Assembly (NCBI RefSeq): GCF_000425745.1
Contig: NZ_AUEA01000013.1
Coordinates: 82,373 to 146,372 of the forward strand
From: Pseudomonas cremoricolorata DSM 17059 = NBRC 16634
GTDB taxonomy: Bacteria > Pseudomonadota > Gammaproteobacteria > Pseudomonadales > Pseudomonadaceae
Direction: 5' to 3'
DNA: 64,000 bases
Shown: one piece after another, positions 1-9,890 of the stretch
Numbering within the stretch: the first letter of the stretch is position 1
Layout of the letters: every line of letters begins with the position of its first letter
Notes under the pieces: generated by a model
The model's input: the letters and a program-made list of their open reading frames with translations, nothing else
The model's database searches: none
Told to the model about the DNA's origin: nothing
Translations under genes and position numbers: made by a program

Positions 1-181
1 CGACGAACTGGCACACAGCTCGATTCGCTTCTCCTTCGGCCGCTTCACCCGCGAAGAAGAAGTCGACCACGCCGCGCAGAAAGTCTGCGAGGCCGTGAAC
101 AAACTGCGCGAACTGTCGCCCCTGTGGGACATGTACAAGGACGGCGTCGACATCTCCAAGATCGAGTGGGCCGCCCACTAA
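1..181 (+). CDS. iscS: Cysteine desulfurase IscS, C-terminal fragment
   Basis: The reading frame is open from the window edge and ends in TAA at 179-181. The roughly 59 visible residues match the extreme C-terminus of IscS ([11 protein letters not shown], then KLRELSPLW, ending in IEWAAH), the tail that contacts IscU. IscS is a PLP enzyme that takes sulfur from cysteine and passes it as persulfide to IscU. The PLP lysine and the active cysteine lie outside the window. It is followed 46 bases later by iscU, as in the standard isc operon. Confidence 0.95.
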   Translation, partial: DELAHSSIRFSFGRFTREEEVDHAAQKVCEAVNKLRELSPLWDMYKDGVDISKIEWAAH

Positions 182-227
182 GCAGTCGCCAGTAAGAGCG
201 GCTCCCTGACGAGGAAGGAATTGCACC

Positions 228-614
228 ATGGCATACAGCGAAAAGGTCATCGACCACTACGAAAACCCGCGTAACGTCGGCAAGATGAATGCCGAGGACC
301 CGGATGTCGGCACCGGCATGGTCGGCGCCCCTGCGTGCGGCGACGTCATGCGCCTGCAGATCAAGGTCAACGAGCAGGGCGTCATCGAAGACGCCAAGTT
401 CAAGACCTACGGCTGCGGCTCGGCCATCGCTTCGAGCTCTCTTGCCACCGAGTGGATGAAGGGCAAGACCCTCGACGAAGCCGAGACCATCAAGAACACC
501 CAGCTGGCTGAAGAGCTGGCGTTGCCACCGGTCAAGATCCACTGCTCGGTACTCGCCGAGGATGCCATCAAGGCAGCCGTACGCGACTACAAGCAGAAGA
601 AAGGCTTGATCTGA
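228..614 (+). CDS. iscU: Fe-S cluster scaffold protein IscU
   Basis: 128 residues, the normal length of IscU. It builds [2Fe-2S] and [4Fe-4S] clusters with sulfur from IscS and hands them to apoproteins with help from HscA/HscB. The three ligand cysteines are visible in GAPACGD, YGCGSAIASSS and KIHCSVLAED, and the stabilising aspartate follows the first cysteine. The HscA recognition motif LPPVK precedes the third cysteine. The ATG at 228 is preceded by GAGGAAGGAA, a strong ribosome binding site. It lies between iscS and iscA. Confidence 0.98.
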   Translation: MAYSEKVIDHYENPRNVGKMNAEDPDVGTGMVGAPACGDVMRLQIKVNEQGVIEDAKFKTYGCGSAIASSSLATEWMKGKTLDEAETIKNTQLAEELALPPVKIHCSVLAEDAIKAAVRDYKQKKGLI

Positions 615-655
615 GCGCCTGTCGCCAGGCATTCGATGAGAGGTAAGGAGTTCCG

Positions 656-979
656 ATGGCTATCAGCATGACAGAAGCCGCCGCCAACCATATTCGCCGC
701 TCCCTCGACGGGCGCGGCAAAGGTGAGGGCATTCGCCTCGGCGTGCGCACCACCGGCTGCTCGGGTCTGGCCTATGTGCTGGAGTTCGTCGACGAGTTGG
801 CAGGGGAAGACCAGGTCTTCGAGAACCACGGCGTGAAGGTCATCATCGACCCGAAAAGCCTGGTCTACCTCGATGGCACCGAGCTCGACTTCGTCAAGGA
901 AGGGTTGAACGAGGGCTTCAAGTTCAACAACCCCAACGTGCGCGGTGAATGTGGCTGCGGCGAAAGCTTCAATGTCTGA
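656..979 (+). CDS. iscA: A-type Fe-S carrier IscA
   Basis: 107 residues, the usual length. A-type carriers bind iron or a cluster and deliver it to target enzymes. The three conserved cysteines are present: one in [13 protein letters not shown] and two in the C-terminal GECGCGESF. The ATG at 656 has AGGTAAGGAG upstream. It sits in the isc operon between iscU and hscB; the stop at 977-979 is only 8 bases before the hscB start. Confidence 0.97.
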   Translation: MAISMTEAAANHIRRSLDGRGKGEGIRLGVRTTGCSGLAYVLEFVDELAGEDQVFENHGVKVIIDPKSLVYLDGTELDFVKEGLNEGFKFNNPNVRGECGCGESFNV

Positions 980-987
980 GGCCTGAC

Positions 988-1509
988 GTGGGTACTCCTT
1001 GCCATTACGCGCTGTTCGACTTGCAGCCCGCCTTCCGTCTGGACCTCGACAAGCTGGCCGTTCGCTACCGCGAACTGGCCCGCGAGGTTCATCCCGACCG
1101 CTTCGCTGACGCTTCCGAGCGTGAGCAGCGCGTTGCCCTGGAAAAGTCCGCGGCCCTCAACGAGGCCTACCAGACCCTGCGCAGCCCGCCTCGGCGTGCG
1201 CGCTACCTGCTGGCCATCAGTGGCCAGGAAGTGCCGCAGGAAGTGACGGTGCACGATCCCGAGTTCCTTCTGCAGCAGATGCAGTTGCGTGAAGAGCTCG
1301 AAGACTTGCAGGACGAGGCCGATCTTGATGGCGTGGCGCAGTTCAAGCGCCGCCTCAAGGCTGCCCAGCAGACCCTCGACGAGACCTTCGCCAGTTGCTG
1401 GGACGACCCGGCCGAGCGCGAGCAGGCCGAGCGACTGATGCGCCGCATGCAGTTTCTCGACAAGCTCGCCCAGGAAGTGCGCCAACTCGAAGAGCGCCTC
1501 GACGATTAA
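988..1509 (+). CDS. hscB: Co-chaperone HscB (Hsc20)
   Basis: I place the start at GTG 988, giving 173 residues beginning [12 protein letters not shown]. An ATG at 949 in the same frame would overlap iscA and add a non-homologous N-terminus. The N-terminal J-domain (about residues 1-75) contains the diagnostic HPD tripeptide ([10 protein letters not shown]). The C-terminal helical domain binds IscU. HscB recruits the IscU-cluster complex to HscA and stimulates its ATPase. It precedes hscA by 42 bases. Confidence 0.95.
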   Translation: MGTPCHYALFDLQPAFRLDLDKLAVRYRELAREVHPDRFADASEREQRVALEKSAALNEAYQTLRSPPRRARYLLAISGQEVPQEVTVHDPEFLLQQMQLREELEDLQDEADLDGVAQFKRRLKAAQQTLDETFASCWDDPAEREQAERLMRRMQFLDKLAQEVRQLEERLDD

Positions 1510-1551
1510 CCCGGCGTTACCCGTGATGACGCCTAAGGTACTCAGATAAGC

Positions 1552-3414
1552 ATGGCCCTATTGCAGATCGCCGAACCCGGTCAGAGCCCCCAGCCGCACC
1601 AGCGTCGCCTGGCGGTGGGGATCGACCTGGGCACCACCAACTCGCTGGTCGCTGCCGTACGCAGTGGTCGCAGCGAGCCCCTGCCCGACGCTCAAGGCAC
1701 ACTCATCTTGCCGTCTGCCGTGCGTTACCTGGCGGACCGCACCGAAATCGGCCTGGCGGCCCGCGACGCGGCGCCGAGCGACCCGTTCAACAGCATCCTT
1801 TCAGTCAAGCGCCTGATGGGCCGCGGCCTGAGTGACGTCAAGCAACTGGGCGAACAGCTGCCCTATCGCTTCGTCGAGGGTGAGTCGCATATGCCGTTCA
1901 TCGACACCGTGCAGGGGCCCAAGAGCCCGGTGCAGGTGTCGGCGGACATTCTCAAGGCGTTGCGCCTGCGCGCCGAGCAGACCCTGGGTGGCGAACTGGT
2001 GGGTGCGGTGATCACCGTCCCGGCCTACTTCGACGATGCCCAGCGCCAGGCCACCAAGGACGCCGCGCGCTTCGCCGGGCTCAACGTTCTGCGCCTGCTC
2101 AACGAGCCGACCGCAGCGGCCGTGGCCTATGGCCTCGACCAGAATGCCGAAGGCCTGGTCGCCATCTACGATCTGGGTGGCGGCACGTTCGATATTTCCA
2201 TCCTGCGCCTGAGCGCCGGGGTGTTCGAGGTGCTGGCCACCGGTGGCGACACTGCCCTGGGCGGCGACGACTTCGATCACGCCATCGCCGGCTGGATCAT
2301 CGAACAGGCGGGCCTGTCGTCCGACCTCGACCCGGCCACCCAGCGCCTGCTGTTGCAGACCGCGCGCACCGCCAAGGAAGCCCTGACCGAGCAAGGCAGC
2401 ATTTCGCTCAGCCACGGCCAATGGTCGGGTGAGCTGAGCCGTAGTGGCTTCGAGGCGCTGATCGAGCCGATGGTCGCCCGTAGCCTCAAATCGTGCCGCC
2501 GCGCCCTGCGCGACAGTGGCGTCGAGGTCGAGGAAGTGGCTGCCGTGGTCATGGTCGGCGGTTCGACCCGTGTGCCGCGCGTGCGCGAGGCGGTTGGCGA
2601 GCTGTTCGGGCGCGAGCCCTTGACCTCCATCGATCCCGACCAGGTCGTGGCCATTGGCGCGGCGATTCAGGCCGATACCTTGGCCGGTAACCGCCGTGAA
2701 GGCGGCGAGCTGCTGCTGCTCGACGTCATTCCGCTGTCGCTGGGCCTCGAAACCATGGGCGGGCTGATGGAGAAGGTGATTCCGCGCAACACCACCATCC
2801 CGGTTGCCCGCGCGCAGGAATTCACCACGTACAAAGACGGCCAGTCGGCCATGATGATCCACGTGCTCCAGGGTGAGCGCGAGCTGATCAGCGACTGCCG
2901 TTCGCTGGCCCGTTTCGAGTTGCGCGGTATTCCGCCGATGGTGGCCGGTGCTGCGAAGATTCGCGTCACCTTCCAGGTCGATGCCGACGGCCTGCTCAGC
3001 GTCGCTGCCCGCGAGCTGGGTTCGGGTGTCGAGGCCAGCATTCAGGTCAAGCCGTCCTACGGCCTGACCGACGGTGAGGTGGCGCGCATGCTCAAGGATT
3101 CCTTCGAGCACGCCGGCGCCGACCGCAATGCCCGCCAGTTGCGCGAGCACCAGGTCGATGCCGAGCGTTTGCTCGAAGCGGTCGAAGGCGCCCTGGACGC
3201 CGATGGCGAGCGCCTGCTCGATGCAGACGAGCGTGATGCCATTGAATTCCAGATGCAGGAACTACGTGATTTGCTCGCCGGCACCGATGGCCCTGCCATC
3301 GAGCAACAGACCAAGCGTCTGTCGCAGGTGACCGATGCATTTGCCGCCCGTCGCCTTGATTCGACGGTCAAAGCCGCACTGGCCGGGCGCAACCTGAATG
3401 AGATCGAGGAGTAA
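1552..3414 (+). CDS. hscA: Hsp70-type chaperone HscA
   Basis: 620 residues, the normal size of HscA. The N-terminal actin-like ATPase domain shows [13 protein letters not shown], the central [10 protein letters not shown] and [10 protein letters not shown] phosphate and adenosine motifs. The C-terminal half is the substrate-binding domain that grips the LPPVK motif of IscU. ATP hydrolysis drives release of the cluster from IscU. The stop is followed three bases later by the ATG of fdx, so the two are probably translationally linked. Confidence 0.98.
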   Translation: MALLQIAEPGQSPQPHQRRLAVGIDLGTTNSLVAAVRSGRSEPLPDAQGTLILPSAVRYLADRTEIGLAARDAAPSDPFNSILSVKRLMGRGLSDVKQLGEQLPYRFVEGESHMPFIDTVQGPKSPVQVSADILKALRLRAEQTLGGELVGAVITVPAYFDDAQRQATKDAARFAGLNVLRLLNEPTAAAVAYGLDQNAEGLVAIYDLGGGTFDISILRLSAGVFEVLATGGDTALGGDDFDHAIAGWIIEQAGLSSDLDPATQRLLLQTARTAKEALTEQGSISLSHGQWSGELSRSGFEALIEPMVARSLKSCRRALRDSGVEVEEVAAVVMVGGSTRVPRVREAVGELFGREPLTSIDPDQVVAIGAAIQADTLAGNRREGGELLLLDVIPLSLGLETMGGLMEKVIPRNTTIPVARAQEFTTYKDGQSAMMIHVLQGERELISDCRSLARFELRGIPPMVAGAAKIRVTFQVDADGLLSVAARELGSGVEASIQVKPSYGLTDGEVARMLKDSFEHAGADRNARQLREHQVDAERLLEAVEGALDADGERLLDADERDAIEFQMQELRDLLAGTDGPAIEQQTKRLSQVTDAFAARRLDSTVKAALAGRNLNEIEE

Positions 3415-3417
3415 CCG

Positions 3418-3759
3418 ATGCCGCTGGTGACATTCCTGCCGCACGAGAAGTTTTGCCCCGAGGGGCTGACCGTGGAGGTTGCGTCAGGGACCAATATCCT
3501 GGAGCTGGCCCACGACCATCACATCGAGATGGAAAGCGCCTGTGGCGGTGTAAAAGCCTGCACCACCTGCCACTGCATCGTGCGCCAGGGCTTCGATTCG
3601 CTCGACGAAGCCGACGAGCTCGAAGAAGACATGCTGGACAAGGCCTGGGGCCTGGAGGCACAATCGCGCCTGGGTTGCCAGGTGGTGGTGGGGGATGACG
3701 ACCTGGTCATCGAGATTCCCAAGTATTCGCTCAACCACGCCGCCGAAGCGCCGCATTGA
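3418..3759 (+). CDS. fdx: ISC-type [2Fe-2S] ferredoxin
   Basis: 113 residues, typical of the adrenodoxin-like ferredoxin of isc operons. The cluster-binding cysteines are seen in ESACGGVKACTTCHC and downstream in RLGCQV. It supplies electrons for cluster assembly on IscU. The spacing to hscA is three bases and to iscX ten bases, consistent with one mRNA. Confidence 0.97.
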   Translation: MPLVTFLPHEKFCPEGLTVEVASGTNILELAHDHHIEMESACGGVKACTTCHCIVRQGFDSLDEADELEEDMLDKAWGLEAQSRLGCQVVVGDDDLVIEIPKYSLNHAAEAPH

Positions 3760-3769
3760 GGATCAGGTC

Positions 3770-3970
3770 ATGAGTCTGAAATGGGTTGATGTACTTGATA
3801 TCGCCATCGAGCTTGCAGAAAGCAAGCCTGACGTCGATCCTCGCTACGTGAATTTCGTCGATCTGCAGCGCTGGGTCATCGCACTGCCGGGTTTCACCGA
3901 CGATCCGGCCCGCGGCGGCGAGAAGGTCCTCGAGGCCATCCAGGCGGCGTGGATCGAAGAAGCCGACTGA
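3770..3970 (+). CDS. iscX: Fe-S assembly protein IscX
   Basis: 66 residues from the ATG at 3770 (MSLKWVDVLDIA). The open frame extends upstream into fdx, but that part is not homologous. IscX is a small acidic protein that binds IscS and iron and modulates desulfurase activity. The acidic C-terminal region and the DPRYVNFVDL segment fit the family. It is the last gene of the isc operon here and is followed by a hairpin at 4001-4023. Confidence 0.95.
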   Translation: MSLKWVDVLDIAIELAESKPDVDPRYVNFVDLQRWVIALPGFTDDPARGGEKVLEAIQAAWIEEAD

Positions 3971-3985
3971 CTGACGCGTGCAGGT

Positions 3986-4014
3986 TAGGCAATCCCCTGG
4001 AACCCGCGTATAAT
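3986..4014 (+). promoter_or_regulatory. Putative sigma-70 promoter of ndk
   Basis: TAGGCA (3986-3991, four of six matches to TTGACA) lies 17 bases before TATAAT (4009-4014). Transcription would begin about 40 bases before the ndk ATG. The -10 box lies inside the loop of the isc terminator-like hairpin. Confidence 0.55.
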
Positions 4015-4029
4015 TCGCGGGTTTAATTT
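4001..4029 (+). terminator. Hairpin at end of isc operon with -10-like box in its loop
   Basis: AACCCGCG (4001-4008) and CGCGGGTT (4016-4023) form perfect 8-bp arms around the 7-base loop TATAATT, followed by TAATTTT and further T. It looks like an intrinsic terminator for iscX. The loop is also a perfect sigma-70 -10 hexamer, so the same DNA may serve as the ndk promoter. Confidence 0.6.
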
Positions 4030-4059
4030 TTCGCAACACTCAATATTCTGGAGTTTTCC

Positions 4060-4485
4060 ATGGCTGTTCAACGTACTTTCTCGATCATCAAGCCTGACGC
4101 CGTTGCCAAGAACGTCATCGGCAAGATCACTTCGCGCTTCGAAGAAGCCGGTCTGCGCATCGTTGCCTCGAAAATCAAGCAACTGTCCAAAGCCGAAGCC
4201 GAAGGCTTCTACGCTGAGCACAAAGAGCGCGGCTTCTTCGCTGACCTGGTTGCCTTCATGACCTCCGGTCCAGTTGTCGTTCAGGTTCTGGAAGGCGAGA
4301 ACGCCATCGTTCGCAACCGCGAGCTGATGGGCGCTACTAACCCTAAAGAAGCTGCTGCCGGCACCATCCGTGCCGACTTCGCCGAATCCATCGACGCCAA
4401 CGCTGTCCACGGTTCGGACTCCGAAGCGGCCGCTGCTCGCGAAATCGCTTACTTCTTCGCTGCTACCGAGGTAACCACTCGCTAA
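4060..4485 (+). CDS. ndk: Nucleoside diphosphate kinase
   Basis: 141 residues, standard length. It transfers the gamma-phosphate of ATP to other nucleoside diphosphates through a phosphohistidine. The active site is seen as H117 in [10 protein letters not shown]. The N-terminal [11 protein letters not shown] and [11 protein letters not shown] nucleotide-binding segments are intact. It follows the isc operon, as in other pseudomonads, and probably has its own promoter. TCTGGAG is the likely ribosome binding site. Confidence 0.98.
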   Translation: MAVQRTFSIIKPDAVAKNVIGKITSRFEEAGLRIVASKIKQLSKAEAEGFYAEHKERGFFADLVAFMTSGPVVVQVLEGENAIVRNRELMGATNPKEAAAGTIRADFAESIDANAVHGSDSEAAAAREIAYFFAATEVTTR

Positions 4486-4513
4486 GCGAAAGCTTACGGG
4501 TGAGGGTGAATCC

Positions 4514-5659
4514 ATGACGACATCTACTGGCAAAATCAACCTGTTGGGGCTGACTCAGCCGGAAATGGAACAGTTCTTCGACTCGATCGGGGAAAAGCGC
4601 TTCCGTGCCGGTCAGGTGATGAAATGGATTCACCATTTTGGCGTCGATGATTTCGCCGCCATGACCAATGTTGGCAAGGTCTTGCGCGAAAAGCTCGAGG
4701 CCGTTGCCGAGATTCGGGCTCCGGAAGTGGTCAGTGAAGACATTTCCGCCGACGGCACCCGCAAATGGGTGATCCGCGTTGCCTCTGGCAGCTGCGTTGA
4801 AACCGTCTACATTCCTACCGACGATCGCGGCACCCTGTGCGTGTCGTCTCAAGCCGGCTGCGCCCTGGACTGCAGTTTCTGCTCCACCGGCAAGCAAGGC
4901 TTCAACAGCAACCTCACCGCCGCCGAAGTGATCGGCCAGGTGTGGCTTGCGAACAAATCCTTCGGCACCGTGCCCGCCAAGATCGACCGCGCCATCACCA
5001 ACGTGGTGATGATGGGCATGGGCGAGCCGTTGCTCAATTTCGACAATGTCATCGCCGCCATGAAGATCATGATGGACGATCTGGGCTATGGCATTTCCAA
5101 GCGCCGGGTCACGTTGTCGACCTCCGGCGTGGTACCGATGATCGACGAGCTGGCCAAGCACATCGACGTGTCCCTGGCGCTGTCGCTGCACGCGCCGAAC
5201 GACGCACTGCGCAATCAGCTGGTGCCGATCAACAAGAAGTATCCGCTCAAGATGCTCCTCGACTCGTGCATGGGCTACATGTCCACCCTCGGTGGCAAGC
5301 GTGTGCTGACCATCGAGTACACCTTGCTCAAGGACGTCAACGATCAACCGCAGCATGCGGCCGAAATGATCGAGCTGCTGCGCGACGTGCCGTGCAAGAT
5401 CAACCTGATCCCGTTCAACCCGTTCCCGCATTCGGGTTACGAGCGCCCCAGCAACAACGCCATTCGTCGTTTCCAGGACTTGCTGCACCACGCTGGCTAC
5501 AACGTCACCACCCGTACCACCCGTGGTGAAGACATCGATGCCGCCTGCGGCCAGTTGGTAGGGCAGGTCATGGACCGTACCCGCCGTAGCGAACGCTACA
5601 TCGCCGTGCGCCAGATCGCTGCCGATGCCGAGTTGCAAGACAGCGCCGTGCGCCTCTGA
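4514..5659 (+). CDS. rlmN: Dual-specificity rRNA/tRNA methyltransferase RlmN
   Basis: 381 residues. A radical-SAM enzyme that makes 2-methyladenosine at A2503 of 23S rRNA and A37 of some tRNAs. The radical-SAM CxxxCxxC motif is in [12 protein letters not shown]. The C-terminal methyl-carrying cysteine is in IDAACGQL. The [13 protein letters not shown] segment is the usual SAM/RNA-binding region. It needs a [4Fe-4S] cluster, fitting its place just downstream of the isc genes. GAGGGTGA precedes the ATG at 4514. Confidence 0.97.
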   Translation: MTTSTGKINLLGLTQPEMEQFFDSIGEKRFRAGQVMKWIHHFGVDDFAAMTNVGKVLREKLEAVAEIRAPEVVSEDISADGTRKWVIRVASGSCVETVYIPTDDRGTLCVSSQAGCALDCSFCSTGKQGFNSNLTAAEVIGQVWLANKSFGTVPAKIDRAITNVVMMGMGEPLLNFDNVIAAMKIMMDDLGYGISKRRVTLSTSGVVPMIDELAKHIDVSLALSLHAPNDALRNQLVPINKKYPLKMLLDSCMGYMSTLGGKRVLTIEYTLLKDVNDQPQHAAEMIELLRDVPCKINLIPFNPFPHSGYERPSNNAIRRFQDLLHHAGYNVTTRTTRGEDIDAACGQLVGQVMDRTRRSERYIAVRQIAADAELQDSAVRL

Positions 5660-5673
5660 CGAGACCTCCCTTG

Positions 5674-6435
5674 ATGACCCTGCGCTCGGCGCTGTCGATC
5701 TTCACGCTATTGCTGCTCGCCGGCTGCGTGTCGAGCGGCGCCAGCGACCCGCTGGCCAGCCGCGAGGGTCGTGAACAGGCCCGGCGCGCCTACGTGCAGT
5801 TGGGGCTGGGTTACGTGCAGCGCGGTCTGAACCAGCAGGCCAAGGCGCCGCTGGCCAAGGCACTGGCCATCGCTCCCGGCGACGCTGACGCCCATGCCGC
5901 CCTGGCGCTGGTGTATCAGGCCGAGGGCGAGCCGGAGCTGGCTGATCGGCATTTCACCAAGGCCTTGCAGCAGCGTCCGACCGATACGCGAATGCTCAAC
6001 AACTACGGTGCATTCCTCTATGCTCAGGGACATTTTCGTCAGGCAGAGCAGATGTTTCGCCAAGCTGCCGTCGATACCCTGTATCCTGAACGTTCGCGGG
6101 TGTACGAGAACCTGGGTCTGACCGCCCTCAGGCAAGGTCAGCACGACCAGGCTCACGAGCATCTGCACAAGGCCCTTCAACTCAATCCACATCAGCCCCG
6201 AGCATTGCTGGAAATGGCTGAGTTGGCCTACGAAAACAGGCATTATGTGCCGGCCCGGGACTACTTCAATCGTTTCAGCCAACTGAGCGACCATGACGCC
6301 CGCAGCCTGTTGCTGGGTAGCCGTCTGGCGCGTCGGTTCGACGAACAGGTTGCTGCAGCGCAGCTGGGCCAGCAATTACAACGACTCTATCCGGGTACAC
6401 CGGAGTATCAGCAATACCTGTCGGAGCAACGATGA
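5674..6435 (+). CDS. pilW: Type IV pilus biogenesis lipoprotein PilW/PilF
   Basis: 253 residues from ATG 5674; a TTG at 5671 is in frame but less likely. The N-terminus is a lipoprotein signal peptide with lipobox LLAGC, so C18 should be acylated. The rest is a run of TPR repeats (for example YVQLGLGYVQRGLNQQAKAP and NYGAFLYAQGHFRQAEQMF). The family is the pilotin that places the PilQ secretin in the outer membrane. Its TGA overlaps the rodZ ATG (ATGA), so translation is coupled. Confidence 0.9.
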   Translation: MTLRSALSIFTLLLLAGCVSSGASDPLASREGREQARRAYVQLGLGYVQRGLNQQAKAPLAKALAIAPGDADAHAALALVYQAEGEPELADRHFTKALQQRPTDTRMLNNYGAFLYAQGHFRQAEQMFRQAAVDTLYPERSRVYENLGLTALRQGQHDQAHEHLHKALQLNPHQPRALLEMAELAYENRHYVPARDYFNRFSQLSDHDARSLLLGSRLARRFDEQVAAAQLGQQLQRLYPGTPEYQQYLSEQR

Positions 6436-7424
6436 ACGCCGCGCATCCCGAATCAGTAGCAGCGACCCACCAGAACCCCGGGGACACCCTGCGCCAGGCC
6501 CGAGAGGCCCGCGGCTGGTCCCAGGCCGAAGTGGCGCGCAAGCTGAACCTCACGCTCACTTCGCTGAACCATCTGGAAACCGGTGCCTTCGACAAGCTGC
6601 CGGGGCACACCTTCGCCCGCGGTTACATCCGCGCCTACGCCAAGCTGATGGACATGGACCAGGCGCCCCTGGTCGCGGCCTTCGATCAGGTCACCGGTTC
6701 CCACGCCAAAGGCAGCGACGTGCATTCGCTGGGCCGTATCGACGAGCCCAAGCGCCTGTCGCAGAACATCCTGCGCGGGGTCAGCCTGCTGGTGCTGCTG
6801 GCGGTGGTCGGCGGCGGCTTCGTCTGGTGGCAGGACCAGGGCAGCCAGCGCAGCAAAGAGCTGGCGAACATGGCCCTTGAGCATGTCGAGGTGGAAAGCG
6901 CCGACGGTACCACGCAAATCCATCCGCTCGACGAGCCGGAAGATCAGGCGGTGAACGCCGCGCAGCAGCCCGAGTCGACTGCATTGGCCTTGCCTGGCAC
7001 CACCGGCGAAAGCACCGAAGCACCCGCGTCCGAGACCTCCACCGCAGCCGCTCAGCCGAGCCAGAACAGCGCTGCCGTGCCTGCACCGACTGCCCCGACG
7101 GCCTCCACCGCTCCTGCGAACAATGCCGCGAGCACACCTGCAAGCCCGGCCGCCACGCCTGCCGAAACCCCGGCACCTGCCGGCAGTGGCAAGGTGGCGA
7201 TCACCTTCGTCGCCGACTGCTGGACGCAGGTCACCGATGGCAATGGCAAGGTGCTGCTCAGCGCGCTCAAGCGCAAGGGCGAAACCGTCGATCTCAGTGG
7301 CAAGCCGCCGTTCGCGGTGCGCCTGGGCTTCGCTCGTGGCGCCCAAGTCAGCTACAACGGCCAGGCGGTCGACGTCGCTTCGTTCACCAGTGGCGAGACC
7401 GCTCGCCTCAAGTTGGGACAGTAA
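6432..7424 (+). CDS. rodZ: Cytoskeletal adaptor RodZ
   Basis: 330 residues. RodZ links MreB filaments to the wall elongation machinery. About residues 18-80 form a helix-turn-helix of the Cro/XRE type (LRQAREARGWSQAEVARKL), the part that binds MreB. One transmembrane segment lies near residues 115-135 (VSLLVLLAVVGGGFVWW). A long Pro/Ala/Thr/Ser-rich periplasmic linker follows. The C-terminal DUF4115 beta domain contains CWTQVTDGNGKVLL. The partner mreB is in this window at 47751. Confidence 0.93.
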   Translation: MNAAHPESVAATHQNPGDTLRQAREARGWSQAEVARKLNLTLTSLNHLETGAFDKLPGHTFARGYIRAYAKLMDMDQAPLVAAFDQVTGSHAKGSDVHSLGRIDEPKRLSQNILRGVSLLVLLAVVGGGFVWWQDQGSQRSKELANMALEHVEVESADGTTQIHPLDEPEDQAVNAAQQPESTALALPGTTGESTEAPASETSTAAAQPSQNSAAVPAPTAPTASTAPANNAASTPASPAATPAETPAPAGSGKVAITFVADCWTQVTDGNGKVLLSALKRKGETVDLSGKPPFAVRLGFARGAQVSYNGQAVDVASFTSGETARLKLGQ

Positions 7425-7427
7425 TTC

Positions 7428-8537
7428 ATGCACGGTGAATCTCCGATCAAACGTCGCGAATCCCGCAAGATCTGGGTTGGCAATGTAGCGGTAGGCGGTG
7501 ATGCGCCGATTGCCGTACAGAGCATGACCAACACCGACACCAATGATGTCGCGGCCACCGTCGCGCAGATCCAGCGCCTGGTCGATGCCGGCGTCGACAT
7601 CGTTCGTGTGTCCGTGCCCGACATGGATGCCGCCGAAGCCTTCGGCCGGATCAAGCAACAGGTCAGCGTGCCGTTGGTGGCCGATATCCATTTCGACTAC
7701 CGCATCGCCCTGCGCGTGGCCGAGCTGGGTGTCGACTGCCTGCGCATCAACCCCGGCAACATCGGTCGCGAAGACCGCGTGCGGGCTGTGGTCGATGCCG
7801 CGCGTGACCGCGGCATCCCGATCCGCATCGGCGTCAACGCCGGCTCCCTGGAAAAAGACCTGCAGAAGAAATACGGCGAGCCCACCCCGGCGGCGCTGGT
7901 GGAATCGGCGCTGCGCCATGTCGAGCACCTCGATCGTCTGGATTTCCAGGACTTCAAGGTCAGCGTCAAGGCCTCCGATGTGTTCATGGCGGTCGACGCC
8001 TACCGGCAATTGGCCAGGCAGATCGTCCAGCCGCTGCACCTGGGCATCACCGAAGCCGGTGGGCTGCGTTCAGGAACGGTGAAATCTGCCGTGGGCCTCG
8101 GTATGCTGCTCGCCGAAGGTATCGGTGACACCATTCGCATTTCCCTGGCCGCCGATCCGGTCGAGGAAGTGAAAGTCGGCTACGACATCCTCAAGTCCCT
8201 GCGCCTGCGTTCGCGTGGCATCAACTTCATCGCCTGCCCGAGCTGCTCGCGGCAGAATTTCGATGTGGTCAAGACCATGAACGAACTGGAAGGGCGCCTT
8301 GAAGACCTGCTGGTGCCGATGGACGTGGCGGTGATCGGTTGTGTGGTCAACGGTCCTGGCGAGGCCAAGGAGGCCCATGTCGGCCTGACCGGCGGCACGC
8401 CGAACCTGGTGTATATCGACGGCAAGCCGTCGCAGCAGCTGAACAACGACAACCTGGTCGATGAGCTGGAACGGCTCATCCGCCAGAAAGCGGCCGAGAA
8501 GGCCGACGCCGACGCGGCATTGATTGCCCGTGGCTGA
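7428..8537 (+). CDS. ispG: 4-hydroxy-3-methylbut-2-enyl diphosphate synthase (flavodoxin)
   Basis: 369 residues. IspG (GcpE) catalyses the penultimate step of the MEP isoprenoid pathway, turning MEcPP into HMBPP with a [4Fe-4S] cluster. The N-terminal TIM barrel begins with [19 protein letters not shown]. The C-terminal cluster ligands are in [10 protein letters not shown] and [15 protein letters not shown], the latter including the conserved glutamate. The ATG at 7428 comes three bases after the rodZ stop. Confidence 0.98.
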   Translation: MHGESPIKRRESRKIWVGNVAVGGDAPIAVQSMTNTDTNDVAATVAQIQRLVDAGVDIVRVSVPDMDAAEAFGRIKQQVSVPLVADIHFDYRIALRVAELGVDCLRINPGNIGREDRVRAVVDAARDRGIPIRIGVNAGSLEKDLQKKYGEPTPAALVESALRHVEHLDRLDFQDFKVSVKASDVFMAVDAYRQLARQIVQPLHLGITEAGGLRSGTVKSAVGLGMLLAEGIGDTIRISLAADPVEEVKVGYDILKSLRLRSRGINFIACPSCSRQNFDVVKTMNELEGRLEDLLVPMDVAVIGCVVNGPGEAKEAHVGLTGGTPNLVYIDGKPSQQLNNDNLVDELERLIRQKAAEKADADAALIARG

Positions 8538-8561
8538 TACACAGATTCGTAAGGACTTTCC

Positions 8562-9851
8562 GTGAGCAAATCGCTGCAAGCCATCCGTGGCATGAACGAC
8601 ATCCTGCCCGACCAGTCGCCGCTGTGGCGCTACTTCGAGGGCACCGTGGCCAGCCTGCTGGACGGTTATGGCTACAGCCAGATTCGAACGCCCATCGTCG
8701 AGTTCACCGAGCTGTTCAAGCGCTCGATCGGCGAAGTGACCGATATCGTCGAAAAAGAGATGTACACCTTCGAAGACCGCAACGGTGATTCGCTCACTCT
8801 GCGCCCTGAAGGCACCGCCGCCTGCGTGCGCGCTGTGCTCGAGCACGGCATCACCGGTAACGGCCAGGTGCAGAAACTCTGGTACACCGGGCAGATGTTC
8901 CGCCACGAGCGCCCGCAGAAGGGCCGCTATCGGCAGTTCCACCAGATCGGCGTCGAGGTGTTCAACCTCGACGGTCCGGATGTCGACGCCGAGCTGATCA
9001 TCCTCAGCTGGCGCCTGTGGGGCATGCTCGGCATCCGTGATGCGGTGACCCTGGAGCTCAACAGTCTGGGCACCAGCGAAGCGCGGGCGCGCTATCGCGA
9101 TGCCCTGGTGGAATTCCTTTCCGCACGCCTCGAGCACCTCGACGAAGACAGCCAGCGCCGCCTCAAGAGCAACCCGCTGCGTGTGCTCGACAGCAAGGAT
9201 GCCGGCACCCAGGCGGTATTGGTCGACGCGCCGAAGCTCGAGGACTACCTCGACGACGCCTCGCGCGAACACTTCGAAGGCCTCAAGGCGCGTCTGGATG
9301 CTGCCGGCATTCCCTTCGTGATCAACACCAAACTGGTGCGCGGCCTCGACTACTACAGCAAGACCGTGTTCGAGTGGGTCACCGACAAGCTCGGCGCCCA
9401 GGGCACCGTGTGTGCCGGCGGGCGCTACGACGGTCTGGTCGAGCAGATGGGCGGCAAGCCGACCCCAGGCGTTGGTTTCGCCATGGGCATCGAGCGCCTG
9501 ATCCTGCTGCTGCAGACCCTCGACAAGGTGCCTGCCTCGATCAACCGGCAGATCGACGTCTACCTGTGCGCCTTCGGCGAGCAGGCCGAGCTGGCCGGGC
9601 TGCGTCTGGCCGAGCGGCTGCGTGATCGCCTGCCGTCGCTGCGCCTGGCGGTGAACGCCGGGGCCGGCAGCTTCAAGAGCCAGTTCAAGAAGGCCGACAA
9701 GAGCGGCGCGTTGTTCGCGCTGATCCTTGGCGACGACGAACTGGCCGCTGAAGTCATCGGCGTCAAGCCCCTGCGTGGTCAGGGCGAACAACAGAACATT
9801 GCCTGGGATGCTCTGGCCGAGCACCTGCAAAGCGCTATCGCCAACGCGTGA
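8562..9851 (+). CDS. hisS: Histidine-tRNA ligase
   Basis: 429 residues starting at GTG 8562, with TAAGGA upstream. Class II aminoacyl-tRNA synthetase. Motif 1 follows the start ([12 protein letters not shown]). Motif 2 lies in [19 protein letters not shown]. The histidine-specific signatures [15 protein letters not shown] and ERL in [12 protein letters not shown] are present. The C-terminal part is the anticodon-binding domain. The order ispG-hisS-yfgM-bamB-der is the conserved gammaproteobacterial one. Confidence 0.98.
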   Translation: MSKSLQAIRGMNDILPDQSPLWRYFEGTVASLLDGYGYSQIRTPIVEFTELFKRSIGEVTDIVEKEMYTFEDRNGDSLTLRPEGTAACVRAVLEHGITGNGQVQKLWYTGQMFRHERPQKGRYRQFHQIGVEVFNLDGPDVDAELIILSWRLWGMLGIRDAVTLELNSLGTSEARARYRDALVEFLSARLEHLDEDSQRRLKSNPLRVLDSKDAGTQAVLVDAPKLEDYLDDASREHFEGLKARLDAAGIPFVINTKLVRGLDYYSKTVFEWVTDKLGAQGTVCAGGRYDGLVEQMGGKPTPGVGFAMGIERLILLLQTLDKVPASINRQIDVYLCAFGEQAELAGLRLAERLRDRLPSLRLAVNAGAGSFKSQFKKADKSGALFALILGDDELAAEVIGVKPLRGQGEQQNIAWDALAEHLQSAIANA

Positions 9852-9890
9852 CGCGCTTCAACCGCCGAATTGCTGAAAAGGAGTATTGGG

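Noticed and set aside
8070..9830. 586-residue open frame antisense to ispG and hisS
   Set aside because: Shadow of two clear housekeeping genes; no recognisable domains.
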